A program made the position numbers and the translations under genes. The notes beneath the pieces are model-generated. The model had not been told where the DNA came from. It made no database searches and worked only from the letters and a program-made list of their open reading frames with translations. Positions 27,177 through 36,863 of a DNA stretch of 64,000 nucleotides are shown here, in pieces. How positions within the stretch are numbered: position 1 is the first letter of the stretch; the number at the start of each line of letters is the position of its first letter. This DNA comes from Planctomycetia bacterium (GTDB lineage Bacteria; Planctomycetota; Planctomycetia; Pirellulales; Thermoguttaceae), in assembly GCA_030539295.1 (NCBI GenBank), contig JAUNSJ010000014.1, positions 1-64,000 of the forward strand, written 5' to 3'.

Positions 27177-28355
27177 ATGAGCTTGCGTGTTGCTCGACTC
27201 TTGGTCGCTGTTCTGGCTGCCCTGTTGGGCCTGGGTACTGGTTCGGAGTTTGTCGGGGTCACACTTGCGGAGGAGTCGTTGCACCGCGTTTGGACGACCC
27301 GCATTTCCGCCCGGTTCGACGACATGCCGCTGTCGGAGTTTCTGGAGCAGCGGAGTCAGAGCGTTGATTTCGTCTGGTTTATCGACCGGCGTCTGGATCC
27401 TGGCATGCCGATTTCCGGCTCGCTTACGAATCTTTCCCTGCGGGAAGGGCTTGACCAACTGGCGGCAGAAAATGAGTTAGGACTCTGCTTCTTCGATCGA
27501 CTCGTCTATATCGGTACGCGACAGTCGGCCGGGGAGCTGCTCCTTTTGCAGAGTATATTACGCGACGAACTTAAGCAGAGTCCCGGCCCGGCGATTAAAC
27601 GGCTAATGGCTGACTGTCCTTTGACGTATTCGGAATTTAGCGAACCGCAAAAAATTCTGGAGCAGCTCGCGGGAAAAATCCGATTTCGCTGGTCGAAACT
27701 TGAACTCATGCCGCACGACTGCTGGCGTGCCAACGAGTTGCCGCCACTGCCGGCGTGTGACCTGATCTCGCTTTTGCTCCTCGGCTTTAATGTGCGTTTG
27801 GCGGTCGATGCCGAAAACTCAATCTTGACTCCGGCCGCAATAGACCGTGAGCAGATACTTGAGCGAGTCTGGACCGGGCCTGATTTACCCAACGTGGAAA
27901 GGCTTCGAAACGAATTTCCCGAGTGCGAATTTCAGACCGCGCGACGCAGTGGCGTGCCTACCCTGACCGCGAGCGGGACGTTTACTGCCTTGGCCCGAAT
28001 CGAATATGAAGTTGCTCTGGCTGACCGACTTGCCAGTTCGGAGTCAGACGCTCCTGGCGAGACAACGCATGCCCGGCGTGCGACGCAGCGTGGGACTCCC
28101 CCTTCCCAAAAGACCATTTCCGGTAAAATTCAGAATACGGCCCTTAAGACCGTTTTTGAATTCATTGAAAAGGACCATGGACTTCGACTCCTGCTCGACG
28201 ATTCGTTGCAGAGCGCCGGCGTAACACCGGAGACACGCATAACGTGCGAATTTAACAATGCTGGAGAAGAGGAAATCCTCAATACAATCGCCGGGGAACT
28301 TAAGGCCTCCTGGCGTAAAGATGGTAAGACAGCTACTTTTTATCTGAAGAGGTAA
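27177..28355 (+). CDS. Secreted protein with two STN-like domains
   Basis: 392 residues from ATG 27177, two bases after the folD stop (a TTG at 27171 would overlap it). A signal peptide (VARLLVAVLAALLGLGTG) is followed by a segment like the secretin/TonB short N-terminal domain (FDDMPLSEFLEQRSQSVDFVWFIDRRL…SLREGLDQLAAENELGLCF). A second copy is at the C-terminus (QNTALKTVFEFIEKDHGLRLLLDD…EEEILNTIAGELKASW). The middle is less conserved. No secretin pore domain follows, so this is probably a periplasmic accessory protein. Function unknown. Confidence 0.7.
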   Translation: MSLRVARLLVAVLAALLGLGTGSEFVGVTLAEESLHRVWTTRISARFDDMPLSEFLEQRSQSVDFVWFIDRRLDPGMPISGSLTNLSLREGLDQLAAENELGLCFFDRLVYIGTRQSAGELLLLQSILRDELKQSPGPAIKRLMADCPLTYSEFSEPQKILEQLAGKIRFRWSKLELMPHDCWRANELPPLPACDLISLLLLGFNVRLAVDAENSILTPAAIDREQILERVWTGPDLPNVERLRNEFPECEFQTARRSGVPTLTASGTFTALARIEYEVALADRLASSESDAPGETTHARRATQRGTPPSQKTISGKIQNTALKTVFEFIEKDHGLRLLLDDSLQSAGVTPETRITCEFNNAGEEEILNTIAGELKASWRKDGKTATFYLKR

Positions 28356-28361
28356 TCGATT

Positions 28362-28574
28362 ATGAAAAAACATTTATTGTGTATGTGTGCGGCCGCCGCG
28401 GCCCTGTTCGCACTTTGCTTCGGATGCCAGCAGGAGCCGAAAGTCGACGACGCGTCGTTCGGTACGGTTGTCGACCAGCTCCCGGAACTTTCCGACCGAC
28501 CGGAATCCTTTACCTTGCCCGAAGGCGTGGAAAGTCAAGACTGCCCTGTTGCCAATGGGGAACATAGGCACTAA
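28362..28574 (+). CDS. Very small lipoprotein
   Basis: 70 residues. Signal peptide with a lipobox-like LCFGC, then a short acidic tail (VDQLPELSDRPESFTLPEGVE…). GAAGAGG lies before ATG 28362, six bases after the previous stop, so it is probably the last gene of the folD run. No family recognised. Confidence 0.6.
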   Translation: MKKHLLCMCAAAAALFALCFGCQQEPKVDDASFGTVVDQLPELSDRPESFTLPEGVESQDCPVANGEHRH

Positions 28575-28591
28575 AAAGTTTTTGCACAAAG

Positions 28592-28639
28592 AGCCCTGCG
28601 CAGTTCGGTTGCGGTTAATTACCGTATTCCCGCAGGGCT
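28592..28639. terminator. Hairpin between convergent genes
   Basis: A 9-bp inverted repeat, arms 28592-28600 (AGCCCTGCG) and 28631-28639, encloses a smaller CGGT/ACCG hairpin. Lying between convergent genes, it could stop transcription from both sides, although T-runs are weak. Confidence 0.5.
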
Positions 28640-28652
28640 ATTGTGTGATAAT

Positions 28653-29945
28653 TCATTCCGTTACACCGACTGTTCCGGAACCGGTTATCTGCTGCGGGAC
28701 AAAGCCCTCTTCTCCTTTAAGTACAACATTCTCCAAAGTAAGTTGTTCAATGGTTCCCTCATTATTAATGAGTGTCGAAGGCGTTTTCGTGCAGTTGATT
28801 TGAGTCACATTACGAAGGGTGAAATGGTCAATTATCGTTCCGGCACCTATCCTGACGGTTGCAGGCGGGTTGGGCAGAAATTCTCGACGCACGAGATTCT
28901 CAATCGTAACGTTGCGAATATTACATCCGGCTTCGAAATAGAAGAGGGGATTACCGTGTCGGGCCCGGTCGTCGAACTGTGATTCGGGCAGGCGAGAAAC
29001 CTCCTCCTGCTGCTTCGCGGAAAAGATGTGGTCAATCGTAACATCTTCAATGAGACGTTCGCCCTGGTGAACGTTGTGGTGCGTAAAAGAGACCACGTGG
29101 TAGCGCCAGGAGCCGAAAATATTTGTAATGTGAACGCGTCGCACGGGGTCGCCTGCGGAGAGAATGCGAACCGCGGTGTAACCGTTGTCGGCCCAGAGAC
29201 CGTCCACGAGAATATCGGCAATTTCACCGGCGGCTAATTCGTACATCGCGCCATCGTTCGCGTTCAGAGCCACCATATCATCGTTCGTATTGCCACGCAA
29301 ATTCACAATTCGACCCTGGCGACATCCGCCGTTGAGGTGTATGCCGTCCATATTCCGTTTCGCCAGATTGTAATCGAAGCGAATGTTTTCCACACAAAAC
29401 GAGCGTATCTCGCCCAGCTGCACGGCAAACGTTTCCGGGTCCTTTAAGGTCAGGTTCTGAACGGTTAAATTTTGCACATTTTTGAATTGCATGAGCACGC
29501 CGTTATATTCTTCCGGATTATACGTTTCGTGCTTACTCACATAGCCAGGCGTATGATAGCGGCATGTCTGCGTCAGATTATTTCCGTCCCAGATACCGCC
29601 TTCAATGGTAATATTGGCGTTACCATTCTGATAATCTGAATTGCTGATGAGATGCTGCAGACCCTCATCGGCCAGACGAATCGTGGTCGTTGGGTCGAGC
29701 CGGAGCGTCTGGTTCGAATGAATTTTCAGCGTCTTGCACAGGAGATAACATTTTTCCGGAGGCGGGAGATAAACGAGTGCCGCGCCGGAATCGAGCATGG
29801 CCTGAATGGCCGGCGCGTCGTCGGTTACGCCGTCGCCAGCCAACCGTGCCGGGTCGTCCGCCGCGCTTACGAACGCATGGGACGACAGGAGCAGGAGTAT
29901 CAAGGCGAATAAACCTCGTTCTTTGTGTCTGCGGGTCACGAACAT
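28653..29945 (-). CDS. Secreted right-handed beta-helix (pectate lyase/GH28-like) protein
   Basis: 430 residues with a signal peptide (LFALILLLLSSHAFVSA). The N-terminus of the mature protein (GDGVTDDAPAIQAMLDSG) is the pectate-lyase-3/GH28 opening. Repeated beta-helix rungs follow (VQNLTVQNLTLKDPETFAVQLGEIRSFCVENIRF, 'GIHLNGGCRQGRIVNLRGNTNDDMVALN'), the last being the GH28-like NxDGxH…xDD region (NMDGIHLNG, NTNDDMVALN). A secreted polysaccharide-active enzyme is likely; substrate unknown. It is the last gene of the ECF-sigma operon, 14 bp after the lipoprotein gene. Confidence 0.82.
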   Translation of the reverse strand: MFVTRRHKERGLFALILLLLSSHAFVSAADDPARLAGDGVTDDAPAIQAMLDSGAALVYLPPPEKCYLLCKTLKIHSNQTLRLDPTTTIRLADEGLQHLISNSDYQNGNANITIEGGIWDGNNLTQTCRYHTPGYVSKHETYNPEEYNGVLMQFKNVQNLTVQNLTLKDPETFAVQLGEIRSFCVENIRFDYNLAKRNMDGIHLNGGCRQGRIVNLRGNTNDDMVALNANDGAMYELAAGEIADILVDGLWADNGYTAVRILSAGDPVRRVHITNIFGSWRYHVVSFTHHNVHQGERLIEDVTIDHIFSAKQQEEVSRLPESQFDDRARHGNPLFYFEAGCNIRNVTIENLVRREFLPNPPATVRIGAGTIIDHFTLRNVTQINCTKTPSTLINNEGTIEQLTLENVVLKGEEGFVPQQITGSGTVGVTE

Positions 29946-29959
29946 ATTTTATTTCTTTC

Positions 29960-30379
29960 TTATTTAACGCCCGGATTACGTTTTAGCGAAATATCAAAAT
30001 TACGTTCGCCACTTTTCGAGACTTCGCATTCCAGCGGTGTCGACTCCGCGTTTTCGTAACTCTTGTCAATAAGAGAGATGACCTTTTCCGAGGCCAGGTC
30101 ATTACCCACAGTTTTCTGCACCCCGCTGACGACGACTTTGTACTTGCCCGGAGGAAGCCCGTCGTTCGTTCCCGTTGAAGACAGCTTATACGTGCCATCA
30201 GGGGAAATGATCCCACTGGCCATGTAGGTATCGGTGGTAAAACTGACTTGCCCGGAGGTCACGACTTCGCCATCGTCAAAGGTCACTTTGCCACCGAATG
30301 GAATTTTACCATTGGAGCACCCGGAAAGGATGAACAGACAAAAAACCAACAGTGGTATCAGTTTTATAGCGCGTTTCAT
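29960..30379 (-). CDS. Small lipoprotein of DUF1559 cassette
   Basis: 139 residues with lipobox LSGC. The body 'FGGKVTFDDGEVVTSGQVSFTTD…GIISPDGTYKLSS…GLPPGKYKVVVSG' is the carboxypeptidase-regulatory-like pattern typical of these planctomycete lipoproteins. It lies between a DUF1559 gene (56 bp upstream) and a beta-helix enzyme gene (14 bp downstream) on the same strand. Confidence 0.82.
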   Translation of the reverse strand: MKRAIKLIPLLVFCLFILSGCSNGKIPFGGKVTFDDGEVVTSGQVSFTTDTYMASGIISPDGTYKLSSTGTNDGLPPGKYKVVVSGVQKTVGNDLASEKVISLIDKSYENAESTPLECEVSKSGERNFDISLKRNPGVK

Positions 30380-30435
30380 TGTTTATACAACTTTCTATTT
30401 AATTGTTTTTTGATTACGATGATCTGGTAATGCGA

Positions 30436-31524
30436 TTACGGAATGGAGACGGAGTTTCCATCAGCGACATTGCAAAGGTTGGCGAAGAGCGATTTTTCCC
30501 CGGTTGGCGTGGTTAGGGAAAGTGCGTGAACGGCACCATCGGCAGACAGGAAGTTTATGACGCCTGCGTGGCAACTGCCCCAGTTCGCAGCGGTGAAAGT
30601 ATTTTCTACAAAGCAGGACCTTTGATGCACGGAGTGAGCAAATTTATCGTTCAGGGAACGGCCAGCTGGAAATGCATATTGAAATAAACCGAAGACATTA
30701 ATTGCACAGTCACTCATTTGCATTCTCTTATTGGCATCGCTGTCTCCGGCGCTTCCATCGGCGCTCACCGTTTCACAGACACCGATCATACTGTTTTGAA
30801 TATGTTTTTCGCCCATAATGAGCGTATTGCTCGTACCATCGAGAAGACGGGCAAACGTGTCGCGTGGCTGCCAGGTCGAGGCGTCACTACCGGACCAGGC
30901 CGCGGCACGAAAAGACCCGCACTGCAATCGTAAGTCATCCAAGCCGGTATATTCATTGAGCGGGTTGACGTTATACGTGTAATGAGACCATCGACCGGCC
31001 ACATCGTGACCGATTGGAAAAGCGTAATCCCCTTGTGCACCACACATACTTTGCATGCCTGTACTGCTGGCGTCACCATTGGGCAGGGGAACAATCGTCG
31101 AACGACGCGATGGGCAAAGGTAGGTTGTTATTGAACAACTTTCCTTCTCTTCGGTCGTCAATTTATTCCAGAAATCGCTATTGTTCATGCTGGTGACGAA
31201 TTTATTCGTCTTATTGGAATACCAGTCATAGAGGGTATTATTCTCCATGTAGGGTAAAATCAGGACGAACAACGAGGCGCGGTACGACTTGTTCGTTTGT
31301 TCTGCTTTTGTTGTCCCAATACAGGAAGGCGGTAAGCCTGCGCGGACGTCGTGGAAATTATGAACGGCCAGGCCGATCTGTTTCAGATTGTTTGTACACT
31401 GCATACGTCGCGCGGCTTCCCGGGCCGCCTGAACCGCCGGGAGCAGCAAGGCGATTAAGATACCAATAATCGCAATGACCACCAGTAGTTCCACCAGGGT
31501 AAAACCAAATCTTTTCACTTTCAT
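30436..31524 (-). CDS. DUF1559 prepilin-like secreted protein
   Basis: 362 residues from ATG 31524, set by AAGGAG just upstream and by the short leader MKVKR before [19 protein letters not shown]. The frame extends upstream to 31677 without support. The DUF1559 domain runs to the end, with the '[14 protein letters not shown]' element. It follows the FecR-LamG gene by 40 bp and precedes a lipoprotein and a beta-helix enzyme. No G-run ahead of the helix, so this copy is in frame. Confidence 0.9.
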   Translation of the reverse strand: MKVKRFGFTLVELLVVIAIIGILIALLLPAVQAAREAARRMQCTNNLKQIGLAVHNFHDVRAGLPPSCIGTTKAEQTNKSYRASLFVLILPYMENNTLYDWYSNKTNKFVTSMNNSDFWNKLTTEEKESCSITTYLCPSRRSTIVPLPNGDASSTGMQSMCGAQGDYAFPIGHDVAGRWSHYTYNVNPLNEYTGLDDLRLQCGSFRAAAWSGSDASTWQPRDTFARLLDGTSNTLIMGEKHIQNSMIGVCETVSADGSAGDSDANKRMQMSDCAINVFGLFQYAFPAGRSLNDKFAHSVHQRSCFVENTFTAANWGSCHAGVINFLSADGAVHALSLTTPTGEKSLFANLCNVADGNSVSIP

Positions 31525-31564
31525 GATACTCTCCTTCTTCCTTTTTTTGTCAAGGTTCCATTTT

Positions 31565-33283
31565 TTATTCCTGGTCCGTGGCTTCGTAAACCGCTTTTGA
31601 CCAGACGTTAAATTCGGCCAGTGGCATGGCCAGACTGCGATTGTTATCGCTGCCCAACCGTCCACGATAGTTCCCAATGGTTATTTCGTTCGGCTTGACC
31701 TGAGCCTGATTGCGCCATTCGACGGATGTCTGCCCCGCAATCTGTTGCGGAATGCGTCGCCCATCCACATATTGCATAATCTGGTGTTTTTCAGAATCGA
31801 GGACAAGTCGCAGATGGACCCAGACGCCCCGTTCCCGAAGGCCGAGACACGGTATGCTCGTATAGCAGTCGGGAGTCTCGCCGCTTCTCGATGCAAATTG
31901 CACCTGTAAGCACCCTTCTTGAGTTATCTGCCAGAGTAAAGCACCCTGTTCTTCCAATAAATTTGTACTCGACATAAGGACCTGTGCCGATTTTTCTGCC
32001 GGTTCGTAGCGAACGAGTGCCTCGAAGGTCATGGAGGAATACGGGCCGCCCAGATTCACTGTGATGCCGTCGTTTCGGTCGTCGAATTTCCAGGCACTGG
32101 TCTTGTAGAGTGAGCCGGAAACGCGCTTGCCGCCGAGCCAGCGTGCAAAGCACAAATTGTTCACTTGCGACCGATTCCTTATCTTGCCGGCCTTCTTCTC
32201 GTTCAGGTCCAGTTGCAGGAGGAGAGACGGGTCTTCCGCCTGTGCCTCTTGGGCTATTTCTTTCTCCGTTATGGCCATTTGCACTCTTTGGTCCACCTTC
32301 TCGTAAAAGACCGGCGACGCTATATAGTCAGAATTAACCGTTGTCGCAACACTCTTGACACGATTCGACAGGTCGAAATGCAGACTCTGATTCTCAAAAA
32401 GAGGAAATAATTTTTTTGTGGTCGAAAGAAATTCTATCTTACCCTTAAGCGTTTGAACGAGCGATTCCTTTTTGGCAACGTCGACGTAAAATTCCGTACC
32501 GCGGTCAACGACGGAGCCGAACGGCGTGGCCAGTTCATAGCCGTGTCCCGCTTTCGGAACGGAGACACTGACTTTCCCCTTATGGCAAAAGGATTTCATG
32601 GCGTCGCTTATGGTCAGTTCGGCCGGCCCTTCCAGAATAAGGGTCGTTCCGTTATTCATCTGAAGTTGAACCAGGCCGCTCTTGAGTCGGAACGAGCTGG
32701 AGTCGACGAGCTGTCCGCGCCGGTATTCATCCGCGTCCTGCTCCCAGACGGCGTCGATGGTTTCGTTGACCCGGGCCATGGTTGTTATTGGTTCTTCCGG
32801 AATGGGTCGCAGTGCCCGTTCGACGAAGAAAATTGTTGTGGCAAGAAGAGCGCAAAAGACGAGGAAAATGGTTACGACCGGGGCAATGGACTCCTCGAAA
32901 TCCCGCTTTGAGGGCCATACACATTTTTTTGCGAACCGTGCGGCGAGTCGAATCGGATGACGATGGGCACGTTCGGCGGCTCGCTTGGCCCGGTACTCTT
33001 CGACCATGACGGAAATGGGGCGTTCTGCGTTCTGCAAGGCGACCAGTTCATCCCAGGTCGGTGTGCGTTCCACTTCAACCGGCTTGCTTTCTGTTACCGG
33101 TTCAGGAGAACTCAAGGCGCGTTCGCGCAGATAGAAATCGCACCAGAGATTCCGCTGCAAGAGAGCACGCACCTCGTCTTTCTCTTTGAGCAATGTCAGC
33201 AGCGTGCCCGCTTCGTCTGCCGAAAGCGTCTGGTCCAGATATTTCGCGATGAGCAAATCTGGCGAAGGTTCAGAGTTCGACAT
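31565..33283 (-). CDS. FecR-type membrane protein with LamG/concanavalin domain
   Basis: 572 residues from ATG 33283 (AAGGAG upstream). Residues 1-130 are a cytoplasmic region beginning [26 protein letters not shown], typical of anti-sigma partners. One membrane helix follows ([22 protein letters not shown]). The periplasmic FecR domain has '[26 protein letters not shown]' and '[18 protein letters not shown]'. The C-terminal ~200 residues are a LamG-like lectin fold. The start overlaps the sigma gene by 14 bp, indicating translational coupling. It probably controls the sigma factor in response to an external glycan or surface (inference). Confidence 0.88.
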   Translation of the reverse strand: MSNSEPSPDLLIAKYLDQTLSADEAGTLLTLLKEKDEVRALLQRNLWCDFYLRERALSSPEPVTESKPVEVERTPTWDELVALQNAERPISVMVEEYRAKRAAERAHRHPIRLAARFAKKCVWPSKRDFEESIAPVVTIFLVFCALLATTIFFVERALRPIPEEPITTMARVNETIDAVWEQDADEYRRGQLVDSSSFRLKSGLVQLQMNNGTTLILEGPAELTISDAMKSFCHKGKVSVSVPKAGHGYELATPFGSVVDRGTEFYVDVAKKESLVQTLKGKIEFLSTTKKLFPLFENQSLHFDLSNRVKSVATTVNSDYIASPVFYEKVDQRVQMAITEKEIAQEAQAEDPSLLLQLDLNEKKAGKIRNRSQVNNLCFARWLGGKRVSGSLYKTSAWKFDDRNDGITVNLGGPYSSMTFEALVRYEPAEKSAQVLMSSTNLLEEQGALLWQITQEGCLQVQFASRSGETPDCYTSIPCLGLRERGVWVHLRLVLDSEKHQIMQYVDGRRIPQQIAGQTSVEWRNQAQVKPNEITIGNYRGRLGSDNNRSLAMPLAEFNVWSKAVYEATDQE

Positions 33284-33827
33284 CGGCCAACTCTCCTTCC
33301 AGCTTGCTCTCAACGCACTTTTCCAGTACGTTGCGAATACGGGTAAAGAAACTGTACAGCGCGTTTACGTTTTTATGGAAGAGTTCCGCCAGCTCCTTAA
33401 TCGGCACGCCTTTTATATAATGGGCTTCCAGGAGTTCACGATGTTCCGCGGAGAGATTCTCCATACAGAGTTCAAGAGCTTTGAGCTTCATGGCCCGGGT
33501 CGGCCGGTCGTTTATGTTTTCCTCCTGGAGGTTCCGCGTGTATTCCGCGACGTTCTGCAGCGATTCCGGTTGATGGCGTAAATGTTCACGCCAGTATTCC
33601 AAAGCTATATTGGCCGTAATCTGACGCAAGAGGGGTCCGCAATTCCCCGAATAATCCCATTTCTCCGCATTCTCGACAAAACGAACAAAGACATCGTTGA
33701 CAATATCGCCGATGAGACTGTGATTCGGCGCGGCCTTAAACGCGGCCACGCGAATCGCGTCGATCTGCTCCAAAAAAATCTTTCGGGCTTGCTCGCTTTT
33801 GTCCCCGTTTTGTGACTCGGATGTCAT
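33270..33827 (-). CDS. ECF RNA polymerase sigma factor (planctomycete type)
   Basis: 185 residues, AGGAG before ATG 33827. Region 2 is around 'IGDIVNDVFVRFVENAEKWDYSGNCGPLLRQITANIALEYWREH', and region 4 is 'LEALELCMENLSAEHRELLEAHYIKGVPIKELAELFHKN'-like helix-turn-helix. It resembles the Rhodopirellula-type ECF groups that pair with FecR/LamG membrane proteins. It heads a five-gene minus-strand operon (sigma, FecR-LamG, DUF1559, lipoprotein, beta-helix enzyme). Confidence 0.88.
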   Translation of the reverse strand: MTSESQNGDKSEQARKIFLEQIDAIRVAAFKAAPNHSLIGDIVNDVFVRFVENAEKWDYSGNCGPLLRQITANIALEYWREHLRHQPESLQNVAEYTRNLQEENINDRPTRAMKLKALELCMENLSAEHRELLEAHYIKGVPIKELAELFHKNVNALYSFFTRIRNVLEKCVESKLEGELADVEL

Positions 33828-33990
33828 GTCTATCTCCTCTTGCTCCGGTGAAAACGATTTTCACCCTACAAAAGATAACTGACGCAAGTTGCCCAATCCG
33901 CGCAGGAAATTTGCCTTTTTTCCTGTTTTTTTGCCTTTTTCCCCCTTTCTTTTTTCGACCGGTTCGAAAAATAACCCGATTGGCCCTCGT

Positions 33991-36417
33991 TTAGGGCGCT
34001 GCCTGATGAATAATCGACATGGCGAACCAGCCCCGTGAGACTCGCGCCAGCCCGGTCGACAGCCCGGTAAAACGCTCGTCCGTGAGCATAATCCCCGGGA
34101 CTAGTGGGATTGCCTTGTCCGCAGGAAAAACCTTGGAAAAAATGGCTCGCAATGGAACTTGGGCCCGAATATTTAATGGCCCTTCCAGTTGGATTAAACC
34201 GTCGCGGACCAGCGACGTCGTGCCTGTCAGGTCTGTTTGTGGGCGATACGAGACAATAACCGTAACGTCATGCCACATATTGCCATTGATTTCAATCGAT
34301 TCAAAATCCATGTAGATCTGAATGCGGTCCTCGAAGAAACGCACGGTAACCGGGTCGGTACTTCGCATCTGGAAAAAGAGGTCGTTTTCCGGCAGGGTGA
34401 CGTTTGCCAGAGCGGGCATGTTCAACCGCTGGGCAAGGTGTAAAATCAGCTCTTCCGACGAAAAATTCCCACCAGCCAGTTCGAGGGTTCCGAGAAACGT
34501 ATTAATGGCCGATTCGTGCACCTTAAGATCGGCAAAAGCACCGGGCAGAGTCGGTGGTTCTATGCTCTGACTGCCAAGCGAATTCCCCGCCGCCAGACGA
34601 ATAGAGGCCAACAGCCAGTCGTTCGTCGTTCGCGAATTCTGCATCTTTAGCGACAAGCCCAATTGGTCGAGGCGACCAAAAAACCGATCGTGAAGCCGTA
34701 TGTTCGTTGCATCGAACCGCTGATTCGCCTCCTGGTCGATTCGAGCACGAACCTCGCGCTCAATGCGTGCCTTGGTCTCACGCTGGATGTCCGACTGCTT
34801 AAGCTCATACTGCCCCTTGGCCACCCCGCGCACCAGGTCGCCCAGGACCGGTACAAAATCAATATCGCTCTGCACACTGCTTAACTGACTCGCATTATCG
34901 ACCGCAACGGCCGTCGGGGAATAGAGAATGCCGTTATCTTTCCATTCGATGGTCTTCTGCCCCCGATAGACGGCGAAACTTTCATTATAGACCGTGGCCG
35001 GAAAGACGGAACTGCTCGTGGCCGCGACCATCTTTCCGTCAATGGTCAAATTCATGAGGAGACGTTGCGGGTCGGGCACAAGTCGAATGGCAACCTGGGT
35101 ATCCGTGCGACGTCGGCCCGCAACCGGGTTATTGAGAATCATTTCCTGAACAACGTCGAATTCCGGGTCGCGAATCGGGAGCAGACGATTAATGAGCACT
35201 TCGGAGATAAAAACTTTTGTATTAGGGTTATTGTAGATAATATCAATAGCTGCGCCGAGCCGTCGTGCGGAGTCTGACACGCTCGTCTTCATGCGCCAGG
35301 CACAATCGGCCAATTCGCGACCGGCGTCGGCCCCCATAATCGTCTCATATTGCTCAAAAGCCCAGAGCAGGTCATGGGCAGGAACCTGGTCACAAGCGAG
35401 TCCGGCCAGTAGCCGTGTCCAGATCGCCAGCGGCTGCTTGGTGAAAATTTCCTTCTGCGATTCGGTCATGGGCGTTGTTCCGATTTTAAAACAGATGGAA
35501 TTGATTCGGTCTCGTACAAATTCCTGGCCCAGCTTGATACGCTCTTCATGCGTTAGTTCGTCTTCCACCTCTACGGCGCCAGACAAGGCAACCGGATTAA
35601 ACTGCTGCCGATTCTCGTAAATCGAGGCCAGTTCGTTCATATCTTTAAGCAGTAGGTCGACTTCGAAGCTGCGTCGCCAGTTGCGCCCGGTCTGACTCGT
35701 CCCGAAATAGTCACGAACTTCCTCCGTCTTACGCTTAAGTTCATTAAAATAGTCTGCGGCAATCTCTTGTGGCGGGATGAGTAGTCCCTGGCGCTGGGCC
35801 TGAAACCAGAGGACCGCTTCCGACCAGAGATAGATACGCCGCTCCAAAGCAAGCCGGAGTGAATCTATTAACTCAAGCCGCTGATTAAGGTTATATCGCG
35901 AGATGAGACGTGGTCGGCTGCTCGGATCCGTCGGTTGCGGCTCCTTGTCGCGCAGGAGTTGTGCCTTGAGGGAGTCGAGTGTATCGAGACTCTGCTCCAG
36001 ACGCAGAATCCCGGCCATGGCATCTTGCGGCGTGTCGTCCAAGGCGAGCAGAATCCGGGTGATTTCCTCCTCCGTCGCTGTAACCCAAGCCTGCGACGGC
36101 TCATACTCCGACAGGACGTCCATCCACGGCGACATGGCTTCCAGACATTCCGCGACAAGCTCGTTCTCGTTGTCGCATAGTGGTTCCCCTTCATCGAACG
36201 GACGGTGGCCCAGTCCCTGCTTCAGATTTTCCGCCGCATCTCCTGACTGTTCCTTCTGTTCCGCACCGTTCTGCTCGCCGGAAAGGGCTGTTCCCGCTGA
36301 AGAGAACTGCTGGATATCGTCAATGTCGACCGACTGGGCGTAACCCGCGGCGTTCAAGAAGGTCAGACAGGCAGCAAAAGTCAGGCCACACAGTATATAT
36401 AATAGAATGCTTCTCAT
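33991..36417 (-). CDS. Large conserved secreted protein of unknown function
   Basis: 808 residues from ATG 36417, which opens a signal peptide (MRSILLYILCGLTFAACLTFL…AQS); the frame runs upstream to 36558 but that part is not a likely start. The N-terminal half is helical. The second half contains 'DTQVAIRLVPDPQRLLMNLTIDGKMVAATSSS' and, near the end, beta-rich segments (PVTVRFFEDRIQIYMDFESIEING). No catalytic motif is visible. I recall long secreted proteins of this build in Planctomycetes but not a named family. Confidence 0.7.
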   Translation of the reverse strand: MRSILLYILCGLTFAACLTFLNAAGYAQSVDIDDIQQFSSAGTALSGEQNGAEQKEQSGDAAENLKQGLGHRPFDEGEPLCDNENELVAECLEAMSPWMDVLSEYEPSQAWVTATEEEITRILLALDDTPQDAMAGILRLEQSLDTLDSLKAQLLRDKEPQPTDPSSRPRLISRYNLNQRLELIDSLRLALERRIYLWSEAVLWFQAQRQGLLIPPQEIAADYFNELKRKTEEVRDYFGTSQTGRNWRRSFEVDLLLKDMNELASIYENRQQFNPVALSGAVEVEDELTHEERIKLGQEFVRDRINSICFKIGTTPMTESQKEIFTKQPLAIWTRLLAGLACDQVPAHDLLWAFEQYETIMGADAGRELADCAWRMKTSVSDSARRLGAAIDIIYNNPNTKVFISEVLINRLLPIRDPEFDVVQEMILNNPVAGRRRTDTQVAIRLVPDPQRLLMNLTIDGKMVAATSSSVFPATVYNESFAVYRGQKTIEWKDNGILYSPTAVAVDNASQLSSVQSDIDFVPVLGDLVRGVAKGQYELKQSDIQRETKARIEREVRARIDQEANQRFDATNIRLHDRFFGRLDQLGLSLKMQNSRTTNDWLLASIRLAAGNSLGSQSIEPPTLPGAFADLKVHESAINTFLGTLELAGGNFSSEELILHLAQRLNMPALANVTLPENDLFFQMRSTDPVTVRFFEDRIQIYMDFESIEINGNMWHDVTVIVSYRPQTDLTGTTSLVRDGLIQLEGPLNIRAQVPLRAIFSKVFPADKAIPLVPGIMLTDERFTGLSTGLARVSRGWFAMSIIHQAAP

Positions 36418-36863
36418 GGTCGCTGCGTTTTTTCGTCTTGTTGGCAAGTGGCGGGACATTTTCGGGCGGACACCACTACGGGTTGGGAAAACGACGTAAA
36501 CGGGAGAGGGACAGACTTTCTCCGCACCTCCCCCTTTCCTGCTCTCTTTTTCGACCAAGAGGGCCGTTTTGCTTAAGTAAAAATAGAGGGATTGTTCCTA
36601 TTTTAACAATTTTAAGACCCGCGCGACGTGCCCGGCGGCTGGGCTCCCTTTTTTTCCTGGAATTCGCGTAAATTTTGCAAAAAAACAGCAAATAAAATTA
36701 TCTTGCTACAGACACAAACGATAATTTCGATTATAATAATCAGGTCTCGGTCCGGGCGTTTCGCCACATCGCGCCGACAGGAGCTTCGGTTCTCGCGAGA
36801 AACTGAAAACAAAAGAAGATAATAATTGTGGTAATACAAGATTAAAGAGTTAAATATTTATTT
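36418..36863. other. Divergent intergenic region
   Basis: About 445 bp between the large secreted protein gene (minus) and rsmG (plus). AT-rich around 36660-36740. No RNA gene or confident promoter pair identified. Confidence 0.35.
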
